A DNA stretch of 32,537 bases, from contig JBBQSN010000012.1 of NCBI GenBank assembly GCA_038213835.1, positions 1-32,537 on the forward strand, in the 5' to 3' direction. The position numbers and the translations under genes were made by a program. Shown here piece by piece: positions 15,806 through 23,320 of this stretch. How positions within the stretch are numbered: position 1 is the first letter of the stretch; each line of letters begins with the position of its first letter. Origin of the DNA: JBBQSN01 sp038213835. Lineage in GTDB: Bacteria > Actinomycetota > Actinomycetes > Actinomycetales > CAWJMD01. Below the pieces are notes generated by a model. The model worked only from the letters and a program-made list of their open reading frames with translations. It had not been told where the DNA came from and did no database searches.

Positions 15806-17236
15806 TCAGCCGCCGAGCGCCGGTAGCGCGACCGTCGGATCTCCCAGCAGCACGATGCTCTGCCGGTCCAGCGCCGCGAGCCGCGCCGCGAGTGCTCGCT
15901 GCCGGGCGGTCGCGTCCCCGCCGACCGCGGCCAGCCGCTCGGTGTCCCACCGCGACCACAGACCGGCGACGGGTGCGTACGCGCGGGCGAGGGCCATGCC
16001 GACCGGCTCGGGCCGGGTGCGGAAGACCCCGTCGTACAGCGCGCGCCGCAGACCGGCAGTGAGCAGCTGGCCGTTCTCCGGGTCGCGCAGCGTCCAGTTG
16101 AAGGTCGGCTCGACATGACCGACGAAGGCCCTCAGCGGACGCTCGCACCCCAGCAGCAGCCTGGGCAGCGGTGCTGTGCACGCGCCGGCAGTGCTGACGC
16201 CGGTGAGGACCCGGTCTACGTCCGAGCCGGCCTCGACGACGTCGGAGAACAAGGTGGCGCCGTCCGCCCCGGCCGAGCAGCACGCGTGGGCGTACCAGAC
16301 GGCGCCGTCCGGCTGCCAGGCCTGGAGCACCCGGTCCGCACCGACGGGCTGATGGCTGCTGTCGACGAGGGCGCCCAGACCCTCTCGCAGGGCGGCGGGG
16401 TCGTCGAGCGGCGCGGTCACCCCGTGGCTGGTGGTCGCCACCAGTCCCGGTCGCTGGGCGCCGAGCTCGTCGACGAGCGCGCCGCCGAGGGCATCGCTGC
16501 CGGACAGCCGGCGTGCTCCGACCCGCAGGTCGTCGTCCTTCGCGTAGACGTCGGCAAGCGGTTCGGCGAGGCCGTGGCGCATCAGCCAGGTGATGTCGTC
16601 GCGCCCGTGGTCGACCGTCCACACCAGCGTGCTGCGCACCTGCGACGTCGCGCCGTCCCACCCGGTCAGCAGGGCGTCGACGTAGCGCTCGAGCCCCTCC
16701 GGCGCGAGGTCGAGCCGGCCCACGTAGCTGGAGGTGTTCAGTAGGTACTGCAACCGCCACGGGACGTCGGCCGGCGACGCCGCGATCAGCAGGTAGCGAG
16801 GTAGCTGCCGTGGTCCCGCCCCCCGCTCTCCCCCGGTCGTGGCCAGTTTGCGCGGCGTCCCGTCCTCCTCGTATCGCACCAGGAACGAGACCCCGAGATC
16901 CGGTCGGTACCTCAGCACGGGCGATCCCGGTCGCGCCTCGAGCAGCCGTCGCAGCGGCTCGGCGGCGTCCAGGCCGAGGGCCTTGTCGGCCGCGGCGACG
17001 GCGTCGTCGTCCGGTAGCACCAGGCCCCAGCCCACGCGCTCGTCCCACCAGTCGCGCTCGTCGGCCGGCTCCTCAGCGGCGAGCGGCCGCTCGGGGACGA
17101 GGGTGCCCGCCCGTCGGATCGCCCAGTCCGAGACGGCGCCGGACGGATCGCCCTCCACCCGGTGCGTCTCGGGGAGCCACGCGTTGACCTGCAGCCTGGA
17201 CCCATGGCCCGCCGGGGCGGCCGTGCCGACGCTCAC
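15806..17236 (-). CDS. divergent CHAT/caspase-like cysteine protease (fourth gene of the CHAT operon)
   Basis: 476-residue protein with no family I can name with certainty. The core resembles a CHAT or C25-type clan CD protease. ATTSHGVTAP supplies a candidate catalytic His271, and WYAHACCSAGADGATLF supplies Cys319 or Cys320 in the position of the NACSS motif. It is followed by RPLRAFVGHVEPTFNW and ends ALDRQSIVLLGDPTVALP, like the GDP-containing end of clan CD folds. The N-terminal 180 residues (VNAWLPETHRVEGDPSGAV and on) are probably a separate region. Start is GTG 17236, which overlaps the TGA of the gene before it as GTGA. The target is unknown. A partner role with the other three genes is likely from the fused translation signals. 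Confidence 0.75.
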   Translation of the reverse strand: MSVGTAAPAGHGSRLQVNAWLPETHRVEGDPSGAVSDWAIRRAGTLVPERPLAAEEPADERDWWDERVGWGLVLPDDDAVAAADKALGLDAAEPLRRLLEARPGSPVLRYRPDLGVSFLVRYEEDGTPRKLATTGGERGAGPRQLPRYLLIAASPADVPWRLQYLLNTSSYVGRLDLAPEGLERYVDALLTGWDGATSQVRSTLVWTVDHGRDDITWLMRHGLAEPLADVYAKDDDLRVGARRLSGSDALGGALVDELGAQRPGLVATTSHGVTAPLDDPAALREGLGALVDSSHQPVGADRVLQAWQPDGAVWYAHACCSAGADGATLFSDVVEAGSDVDRVLTGVSTAGACTAPLPRLLLGCERPLRAFVGHVEPTFNWTLRDPENGQLLTAGLRRALYDGVFRTRPEPVGMALARAYAPVAGLWSRWDTERLAAVGGDATARQRALAARLAALDRQSIVLLGDPTVALPALGG

Positions 17237-18621
17237 CCGCCCCCACCGGCCCTCGGACGCGCGGTGGTGGTGGCCAGCTGCCGCGCGTCGGCGATCCTGG
17301 TACGCAGCCGGTCGTGCACCTGCGGTGGCGCGCCCGCCAGCAACGCCTCGGCGTCGGTCAGCACGGACGCCATCGTCGACGCCCGGATGGTCGCACCTCC
17401 GGACTCTCGCCGGTCGTGCTCCTCGAGTCGCGCGGGCTCGTCGGGGTCTGGCGCGAACACCATCACGGACAACGGTTCTCGCGCCAGGTACAGCACCGGC
17501 AGCGTCCACACCGGCAGGTGGCGACCGGGCTTCGAGCGCAGCTCGTCCCTCGGTCCGTAGGACGAGGCCGCCAGCTCCAGCTGCACCATCGTTCCCGGCT
17601 GCGCGTCGCTCAGCTGGCGGGCCAGCTGTGCGAGCAGCTCGAGGTACAGCGTCTTGCACAAGATGTTGGCGTCACGGGCGTCCACCGCCTCACGCCAGCC
17701 GATGGCTGCGCCGGCCCCGGCCGACACCACGCTGTGCGCGAGCGACTGGACGTCGGTCGTCGACCTGGCGCCGGAGCAGCAGTTGAGGGTGACCAGCCAC
17801 AGGTTCCTGCTGGCGACCAGCGTGCGCAGCTCACTCATGGTCACGGCGACCGAGTCGCGCGCCTCCTCTTCCGGCTCCGCGCGGTCACCGATCGTCGCCA
17901 GCTCTAGCTGGCCCTCCCCCATCCCGACCCGGCCGTGGCAGAAGAAGTGCAGGATGTGCGGCGGCGAGTCGGTCAGCAGGCGGCGAAGGGTGCTCTTGTC
18001 CGTCAACGCATGGACCTCGAGCCACCCGGGCTCCGCCTGCGTGGTCGCCGTCAGCTCGTCGTAGAGCGACTGCTCGCCGACCACTGCTGTGACGTGGACG
18101 GGTAGTCCGAGCCCGCGGGCGTGCCGGATGGCGGCCTGCAACCCGAGCCACTCAGGGCGCGCCTCCTCGCCGATCGCCGACATCACCGCGACGATCCGCA
18201 GCGGGGGCTGGAACACGCGCGCCGCCGAGGCGGTGGAGTCGACGATGCGGCCGATCGGCCAGCGCGGGTTCAGGGCCAAGAAGCGTCGGGACTTCTCCCA
18301 CAGCAGCTCCCAGCACAGCGCCAGCTCCTCCGCGCGCCGGCCCTCGACCTTGAAGCACAGCGGACGGACGTCGTCGTCCGCGGCGCCGAGCGCGTCGTCG
18401 ACCGCCTCGCGCAGCTGGGGTTGCTTGCGCAGCAGGCCGAACAGCTCGTTGCCGTACTGCTCGAGCGCGTCCGCGGTGTCGAGCTGCTCGGGGAGCGCCT
18501 TCAGCTTCACCGGCTTGCTCGGTCCCGGCTCGCCCCGCGGCCAACCGAGCAGCTTGATGCGCAGGGCGCCGCGCTCGGACTCCTCCAGCAGCACGACGGT
18601 CCGTCCGTTGTCCCCGCTCAT
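17233..18621 (-). CDS. CHAT-domain cysteine protease (third gene of the CHAT operon)
   Basis: 462 residues with a complete CHAT domain. The N-lobe motif is ALCWELLWEKSRRFLALNP (near residue 100). HILHFFCHG gives catalytic His229 and VTLNCCSGA gives Cys282. LAHSVVSAGAGAAIGW and VWTLPVLYLAREPL complete the fold. CHAT proteases belong to clan CD with caspases and separase; in bacteria they cleave partner proteins, such as gasdermins or the targets of TPR-CHAT with Cas7-11. The last 85 residues, after the CHAT fold, look disordered. ATG 18621 overlaps the preceding stop as ATGA; its own stop overlaps the next start as GTGA. It has no TPR or other sensor domain of its own. Confidence 0.88.
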   Translation of the reverse strand: MSGDNGRTVVLLEESERGALRIKLLGWPRGEPGPSKPVKLKALPEQLDTADALEQYGNELFGLLRKQPQLREAVDDALGAADDDVRPLCFKVEGRRAEELALCWELLWEKSRRFLALNPRWPIGRIVDSTASAARVFQPPLRIVAVMSAIGEEARPEWLGLQAAIRHARGLGLPVHVTAVVGEQSLYDELTATTQAEPGWLEVHALTDKSTLRRLLTDSPPHILHFFCHGRVGMGEGQLELATIGDRAEPEEEARDSVAVTMSELRTLVASRNLWLVTLNCCSGARSTTDVQSLAHSVVSAGAGAAIGWREAVDARDANILCKTLYLELLAQLARQLSDAQPGTMVQLELAASSYGPRDELRSKPGRHLPVWTLPVLYLAREPLSVMVFAPDPDEPARLEEHDRRESGGATIRASTMASVLTDAEALLAGAPPQVHDRLRTRIADARQLATTTARPRAGGGG

Positions 18622-20066
18622 GGCGCCCTCTCGGTGTCGGCGGCCCAGCTGTTCACCACCTCGGAGAGCGCGTCGATGGCCTCCTCGATACCTTCCGCGG
18701 TGTGCCGACCCTCCGGCGTGCCGGATCCCACCGGTGCGTCGCGCCGCAACCTGGCCAGCTCGAGCTGTCGCTGCTCGATGAAGCGCTGCGCGGCCGCGAC
18801 CCACGCCGGTGTGTCCTCCTCGTGGATGATGGAGGCGATCGCGCCCGTGGGTCGTGCCGCCTCGACCAGCGAGGTGTGCGGTCCGCCGGCGAGCCCCTCG
18901 CCGCCGCGGACGCGGTGCGGCTCGCAGCCGACCAGGGTGTGGGAGAGCGTGGGCGGCACGGTCGGTTCGGTACGGCAGAGGAAGCGGTACGCCGCCCGCA
19001 CTTCCGCGGCGTCGAGGTCGGTGGCCAGGTCGGTGAGCACCACCGGGCCGGGCCGCTCCTCGACCAGGCGCGCGGCGGCCAGTCGCAGGGCCGGGACCGC
19101 CAGGTCGCCGGGCGCGGCGGTCAGGTGCACCGACCAGGCGCCGACGGCGTCGAGGAAGCGCCGCAGCGTCGACAGCGACACGAAGCGCGAGCCGTCCTGC
19201 CCGGTACCGTCCGGGACGTCGGCCATCGCGAGCCGCACCTTCGCTCCCGAGACCGACGCGCCGCAGACGAGGTGCACGACGTCGGCCTGCTCGCCTCCCA
19301 TCGCGGCCCTCACCTGGCTGAACCAGTCCGATCCCGTGGCGGCCCCTGTCGCCGGCGGAGGGTGCAGGTGCACCGGCCAGGTGCGGTCGCGCCACCTGGC
19401 CCGCAGCTCGTGGAAGAGCCTCGGCGTCGTCACGACGTGCACGGTGGTGCGTCGGGGGGAGCCGCGCAGGATCGCATCGACCAGCAGCCCCACCCCGTCC
19501 GCGGTGAGTCGGTGCTCGTCCGGCCGCAGCGAGCGCGGTGGGGCCGGCTGGTCGCGCGCCTCGGCGTCTGGCCGCGACTGAGTCCAGCTCCTCAGCCGCG
19601 ACCCCGCGTCGATCCGCCTCCCGTGGAGGTACTCGGCCGCCGCCCCCTGGCGGTCCGGGTCGGGCGCGACCGCGAGCAGCGCGACTTGGAGGTCGTCGCT
19701 CGGCACCCGTGCCCCCAGGTCGATCGAGGGCAGCCGCAGGACCGGCCCCGGCACGACCGGGGCGAGCAGCTGCTCCCAGGGCACCATCCCGAGGTACCCG
19801 AACGGTTCCCGCAGCTGGAGCCAGGTGACGCGCGCTATGTCGGACAGGTGCGGCGGCAGACCGGTCGCGACCACCGCCGGCAGGCGGAACCGGCCGTCGT
19901 CGATCGGATCCCCGCTCACGAGCGTCGGCAGGCCGATCTCGTCCGAGCCGACGACGACCGACCACACGGTGGCCCATCCGGCTCCCTGGTCGGTCAGCAG
20001 GCTCAGGCGGACCTGGACGTCGGCGGTGGTGTCGAGGCTGACCTGCAGGACCTGCTGACCCGTCAC
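18618..20066 (-). CDS. CHAT-like protein lacking the catalytic dyad (second gene of the CHAT operon)
   Basis: 482 residues. The pattern follows CHAT domains: YLGMVPWEQLLAPVVPG (N-lobe PWE motif), DVVHLVCGASVSGAKVRLAM where HFSGHG is expected, then AWSVHLTAAPGDLAVPALRLA where the NACSS loop is expected, and VVLTDLATDLDAAEVRAAYR near the end. The catalytic His-Gly is replaced by Cys-Gly-Ala and the Cys loop by Thr-Ala-Ala-Pro, so no protease activity is expected. It is probably a scaffold, regulator or sensor for the active CHAT proteins. Start is GTG 20066, overlapping the hydrolase stop as GTGA. The CHAT assignment rests on motif order and needs a structure prediction. Confidence 0.7.
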   Translation of the reverse strand: MTGQQVLQVSLDTTADVQVRLSLLTDQGAGWATVWSVVVGSDEIGLPTLVSGDPIDDGRFRLPAVVATGLPPHLSDIARVTWLQLREPFGYLGMVPWEQLLAPVVPGPVLRLPSIDLGARVPSDDLQVALLAVAPDPDRQGAAAEYLHGRRIDAGSRLRSWTQSRPDAEARDQPAPPRSLRPDEHRLTADGVGLLVDAILRGSPRRTTVHVVTTPRLFHELRARWRDRTWPVHLHPPPATGAATGSDWFSQVRAAMGGEQADVVHLVCGASVSGAKVRLAMADVPDGTGQDGSRFVSLSTLRRFLDAVGAWSVHLTAAPGDLAVPALRLAAARLVEERPGPVVLTDLATDLDAAEVRAAYRFLCRTEPTVPPTLSHTLVGCEPHRVRGGEGLAGGPHTSLVEAARPTGAIASIIHEEDTPAWVAAAQRFIEQRQLELARLRRDAPVGSGTPEGRHTAEGIEEAIDALSEVVNSWAADTERAP

Positions 20067-21439
20067 GACGACCGCACCAGGTCGAACAGCGCCCAGTGGG
20101 TCGAGGCGTTGCTGATGTCGCTGTGCCCGAGGACCGTGCGACTGGCGTCCACGCCGTAGATCTCGGTGGTCGCCTGCGGCCCGAGCTCGTACCCGTCGCC
20201 GACGTCCTTGACCTGCACGGTCGTGCACCGCGCTGCGTGGCGGGGACCCACCCCTCCCAGCGCGGCGTACCGGTCGGGCTCGGCAGCGGCGATCCGCACC
20301 TCCGCCAGGTCGTCGCGCCGACGCGCGGCCAGGTGGAACAACCGGGTCAGCGGCACGTCGTGGCTGCTGAAGGTGGACAGGATCGGCTGCAGGGTGCGCG
20401 AGGGCGCGGCAGCGAACCCGCCCGGGCGGTCCGTCCCCGGCACGCGGTCGGCGAAGCACAGGTGGGAGACGGCCGGCTGCAGCAGCAGGACGGACGAGAC
20501 CTGACGCGGGAGGGCCGTCGGGTGGCACAGCGCGGACAGGCACACCTTGGCCCCGAACGAGTGGCCCACGAGGTGCACGCGCGGGCCGTCCCGGTCACCG
20601 AGCAGCGCGACGAGCAGGTCGGCGACGCCGCCCGACCCGACCACGCCGGCACGGTCCTTCATCATCCACATCGTCAACGAGCGCAGGACGTCCCGCGGGC
20701 GGATGCGGTCGATCAGGCCGGCGGCGTCCAGGTCGTCGCCGGTGCGGTCGCGGCCGAAGTCCTCGAGCTCGGCACGCGCGTCATCGGAGTCGTCCGCACC
20801 TGTCGCGACGCCGTCGAGGTCAGGAAGGTGCCGCCAGAGCGAAGCCAGCGCCTCCGCCCCGGCAGCGTCGTCACCGGGCAGGGCACCCGTGTCGTCCTCG
20901 CGCGCCCCGAGTGCCGGCAGGACCAGCGATGCCAGCTCGCGGGCCGAGGCCGTGTCCAGCGACACCGCCTGCAGGAGGTCGTAGAGGCGCTCCGCCTGCT
21001 CGGCAGGCAGCAGGGCGGCGACCTCGGACACCTCGGCGCGCTCCTGCGCGACGTCGGCGTCGAACAGGCTCCTGGGGTCGGCGGCTATCTGCGGCGCTCG
21101 CTCGTGCTCCGCGACCAACGCGGTGCTCGGCCAGAAGACGCCCGCCAGCGCGGGACGGAACTCACGTCCCACCGACAACTGGTGGCGTCGCCGCATCTCG
21201 CCGAACCCGGACAGGAAGGACTCGTACTTGGCGGTGGCCGAGGCCCAGTCGTTGTTCCACCCGTGCGAGAACAGGAACACGTCGGTGACCTCGCCGGCGG
21301 CCGCCGTCCGGACCAGCTCGTCACGCGTGCGGGGGCCCTCGCACCGGCCGACCTTGTCGAACGGCACCATGAACCAGGCGGCCGGGGTCCCGTCGACGTC
21401 GAGGGTGCGGTAGGGGCCCGTGGGAAGGGAAGGGGTCAC
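20063..21439 (-). CDS. alpha/beta hydrolase (lipase-like), first gene of the CHAT operon
   Basis: 458 residues. VFLFSHGWNNDWA (residues 54-66) is the oxyanion-hole strand of an alpha/beta hydrolase and HLVGHSFGAKVCL carries the GxSxG elbow with Ser294. Candidate His residues lie in LGHSDISNASTHW near the C-terminus. Between the two core parts is a large, very acidic insert (about 100-255), rich in Asp, Glu and Ala, that is absent from ordinary esterases. It could be a lid or a cleavage and recognition region. There is no signal peptide. I use GTG 21439, placed 9 nt after AGAGGT; GTG 21448 would add three residues. Its stop overlaps the next gene as GTGA. Esterase or phospholipase activity is an inference. 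Confidence 0.8.
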   Translation of the reverse strand: MTPSLPTGPYRTLDVDGTPAAWFMVPFDKVGRCEGPRTRDELVRTAAAGEVTDVFLFSHGWNNDWASATAKYESFLSGFGEMRRRHQLSVGREFRPALAGVFWPSTALVAEHERAPQIAADPRSLFDADVAQERAEVSEVAALLPAEQAERLYDLLQAVSLDTASARELASLVLPALGAREDDTGALPGDDAAGAEALASLWRHLPDLDGVATGADDSDDARAELEDFGRDRTGDDLDAAGLIDRIRPRDVLRSLTMWMMKDRAGVVGSGGVADLLVALLGDRDGPRVHLVGHSFGAKVCLSALCHPTALPRQVSSVLLLQPAVSHLCFADRVPGTDRPGGFAAAPSRTLQPILSTFSSHDVPLTRLFHLAARRRDDLAEVRIAAAEPDRYAALGGVGPRHAARCTTVQVKDVGDGYELGPQATTEIYGVDASRTVLGHSDISNASTHWALFDLVRSS

Positions 21440-21478
21440 GGCGGACACACCTCTGCAACGGTGGGTGGAGGTCTTCCG

Positions 21479-21507
21479 AGGTTCCTCCCGCGCCCTGGGG
21501 GTGTCAA
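21479..21507 (-). promoter_or_regulatory. candidate promoter of the hydrolase-CHAT operon
   Basis: On the minus strand a consensus TTGACA -35 (21502-21507) is followed after 17 bp by GAACCT (21479-21484) as a -10. This would start the transcript about 30 nt before the first gene. The -35 is perfect but the -10 is poor. Confidence 0.4.
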
Positions 21508-21642
21508 TGCACGTGAGGGCATCTCTGATGTCACAACTCCGGAGCAACTTGGGCGAATCCCACTGCGAAGCAGCCCCTTCCGGCGACGTGCTCTTGTGGT
21601 GCGGCCCGAAGCGGCGCACCCTGGGCGGATCGGGAGCCCGCC

Positions 21643-21649
21643 AAGGAGG
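21643..21649 (+). promoter_or_regulatory. strong ribosome binding site of the CHAP amidase gene
   Basis: AAGGAGG lies 6 nt before ATG 21656 and fixes the start. The frame is open far upstream, so this site decides the N-terminus. Confidence 0.75.
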
Positions 21650-21655
21650 GCCGCC

Positions 21656-22588
21656 ATGGACCTGACCACGAACCCCGCCACCCAGACCGTCCCCGAGCAG
21701 ACCGACAACTCGGTACGACCCGAGGACGGCGTCCAGGACGTCGATCAAGACACCCTGGGCTGGGACGAGCCGACGCCGGACCCACCCTTCGAGGAGTGGG
21801 TGCCGGACAGTCCGGGGGGACCCGACATCGCCGGCGGCGCACGGGCCTGCGCGGACGACGTCATCAACGTGGCTCGCAGCCAGCTGGGCTTCGTCGAGGC
21901 CCCGCCCGGCTCCAACAGGTCGCCGTACGGAAAGTGGTACGGCATGGACGGACAGCCGTGGTGCGCCATGTTCGTGTCCTGGTGCGCGGGCCGCGCGGGT
22001 GCGGCCGGGCTGATCCCCAAGCACGCCTTCACCCCGTCCGGGGCCGCGTGGTTCAAGGAGCGGAACCAGTGGGGCTCGGCACCGCGACGCGGCGCGGTCG
22101 TCTACTTCCGCTGGCCGTCGATGAACCGCATCGCCCACGTCGGGATCGTCGAGTCGGTGCGCGCGGACGGCGCCGTCGTCGCGATCGAGGGCAACACCGA
22201 CACCGCCGGCGGACGGACGGGCGGTCGCGTGATGCGCCAGGTGCGGCGGGCCCACGTCGCGGGGTACGGGTACCCCGCGTACGCGTCCACCTCCGCCGCA
22301 GCGGCCACCATGTCCTCCGCGTCTCGCGCGAAGCTCGACGTGGACGGCGAGATGGGTCCGATGACGTGGAAGGTCGTGCAGCGGGTGCTGGGGGTACCGG
22401 CGGACGGCGAACCCGGGCCGGTCACGTGCACCGCGCTGCAGCGCCGGGTGGGGAGCACGCAGGACGGCGAGCTCGGGCCGCAGACGATCAAGGCGCTGCA
22501 GCTGCGGGTCGGCGTGGCCGCGGACGGCGAATGGGGCCCGCAGACCACTCGCGCCCTGCAGCAGGCGCTCAACGCAGGGACGTTCTGA
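21656..22588 (+). CDS. CHAP-domain peptidoglycan hydrolase with C-terminal binding repeats
   Basis: 310 residues. The CHAP domain (about 65-210) has GQPWCAMFVSWC with nucleophile Cys103, RIAHVGIVE with His161 and AIEGNTD as the third site. CHAP enzymes cut peptide or amide bonds in peptidoglycan. Three short repeats with the core DGExGPxT (about 222-305) resemble PG_binding_1 domains. The first 60 residues are acidic and Pro/Thr-rich. There is no signal peptide or membrane helix, unlike housekeeping wall hydrolases and like phage endolysins, which need a holin or lysis for release. It diverges from the CHAT operon across about 215 bp. It may be a cytoplasmic lysin of a lost phage or an effector of the neighbouring system. 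Confidence 0.85.
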   Translation: MDLTTNPATQTVPEQTDNSVRPEDGVQDVDQDTLGWDEPTPDPPFEEWVPDSPGGPDIAGGARACADDVINVARSQLGFVEAPPGSNRSPYGKWYGMDGQPWCAMFVSWCAGRAGAAGLIPKHAFTPSGAAWFKERNQWGSAPRRGAVVYFRWPSMNRIAHVGIVESVRADGAVVAIEGNTDTAGGRTGGRVMRQVRRAHVAGYGYPAYASTSAAAATMSSASRAKLDVDGEMGPMTWKVVQRVLGVPADGEPGPVTCTALQRRVGSTQDGELGPQTIKALQLRVGVAADGEWGPQTTRALQQALNAGTF

Positions 22589-22988
22589 CGCGACGCACGG
22601 GCCGCGACGACCGGTCGGTCCAGGACGGGACCATCATCCGGGGCCCGTCGGCCGAAGCCTTCGTCCCGGGTGCGCTGGATCACCGAGCGCACCGCCGTCG
22701 ATGACGGTCTGGACGATCCGGGCCTGCTCGGCGTCTCGGGCGGGGCCGCGCTCGGCGTGGTGGCCACCGGCTCGTCGCTCGGTGTCGGCGGCGCCACCGG
22801 CCAGGCGTGGGCGGCGGTGCGGGGGGGGGAGCAGCTCGGCGACCGGCTCCAGTCGTGGTGGAGCAGTAGGTGCCCGACGACTACTGCGGGGCGGTGCTGC
22901 GCCGGGGAACGCACGAGAGCCGGGCCGGGCACCTGGTGGGGTGCCCGACTCCGGCTCTTCGGCGAGGGAGTTCCCCCTACCTTCGGTG
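22589..22988. other. 400-bp interval with no intact gene
   Basis: No frame here is convincing. The minus strand shows coding-like patches that jump frame: EPVAELL, then PVAPPTPSDEPVATTPSAAP, then AEQARIVQTVIDG, then AVRSVIQRTRDEGFGRR. They surround a run of nine G at 22821-22829. This may be a decayed gene downstream of the tRNA. The right end holds the hairpin listed below. Confidence 0.45.
22917..22957 (-). terminator. terminator-like hairpin downstream of tRNA-Leu
   Basis: Arms 22917-22933 and 22940-22957 pair over 15 bp (7 + 8) with a small internal mismatch and a 6-nt loop. The hairpin begins about 31 nt after the tRNA 3' end on the minus strand, where a tRNA terminator is expected. There is no U tract. 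Confidence 0.5.
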
Positions 22989-23071
22989 TGCGCGAGGGGG
23001 GATTTGAACCCCCACGCCCTTTCGGACACTGGCACCTGAAGCCAGCGCGTCTGCCGTTCCGCCACTCGCGC
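22989..23071 (-). tRNA. tRNA-Leu (anticodon CAG)
   Basis: 83-nt class II tRNA. The acceptor strands GCGCGAG and CTCGCGC pair with an A discriminator. The anticodon stem is CTGGC/GCCAG around the loop TTCAGGT, giving CAG. A long variable arm is followed by a T arm of GGGGG/CCCCC around TTCAAAT. CCA is not encoded. As I recall, a leucine tRNA also lies beside fhaA in mycobacteria. Confidence 0.95.
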
Positions 23072-23085
23072 AAGTAGCGCCGAGA

Positions 23086-23091
23086 AGGCTA
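23086..23091 (-). promoter_or_regulatory. -10 hexamer of tRNA-Leu
   Basis: TAGCCT on the minus strand ends 14 nt before the tRNA 5' end, a plausible distance for a short 5' leader. No clear -35. Confidence 0.35.
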
Positions 23092-23307
23092 GCACGCACG
23101 AAAGGGCCTCCCGCACCGCGTTCGCGGAGCCTTCGGAGCCAGGTCGGACCCGGCCGACGCACCGACGATCACACGACCTGCGCACAGCCGGCTCGGTCCG
23201 TCCACGCCGCGAGTGGGGTCCATGCAGGTCGCACCGTTAGCATCGGCGCACGGGCACGCCCGTGCCGTCCGCCTGCCTGCCTGCGGCCCGTGACCAGACC
23301 GAGCGTG

Positions 23308-23314
23308 AAGGAGG
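23308..23314 (+). promoter_or_regulatory. ribosome binding site of fhaA
   Basis: AAGGAGG ends 6 nt before GTG 23321 and fixes that start. In the 249 bp upstream (23072-23320) I see only a weak TAGCAT at 23238-23243 as a possible -10 for the operon. Confidence 0.75.
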
Positions 23315-23320
23315 TGCCTC

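Noticed and set aside
20096..21655. Plus-strand frame extending the CHAP gene 1.5 kb upstream
   Set aside because: It is antisense to the hydrolase gene and compositionally biased. AAGGAGG before ATG 21656 marks the real start.
22989..23071. Attachment site with a matching copy at the other end of the CHAT block
   Set aside because: No copy of the tRNA 3' sequence was seen near 15.5-15.8 kb and no integrase gene is present, so no att pair can be annotated.
22102..23073. Minus-strand frame running through the tRNA-Leu gene
   Set aside because: Its first residues are a translation of the tRNA and the rest is antisense to the CHAP gene or lies in the decayed interval.
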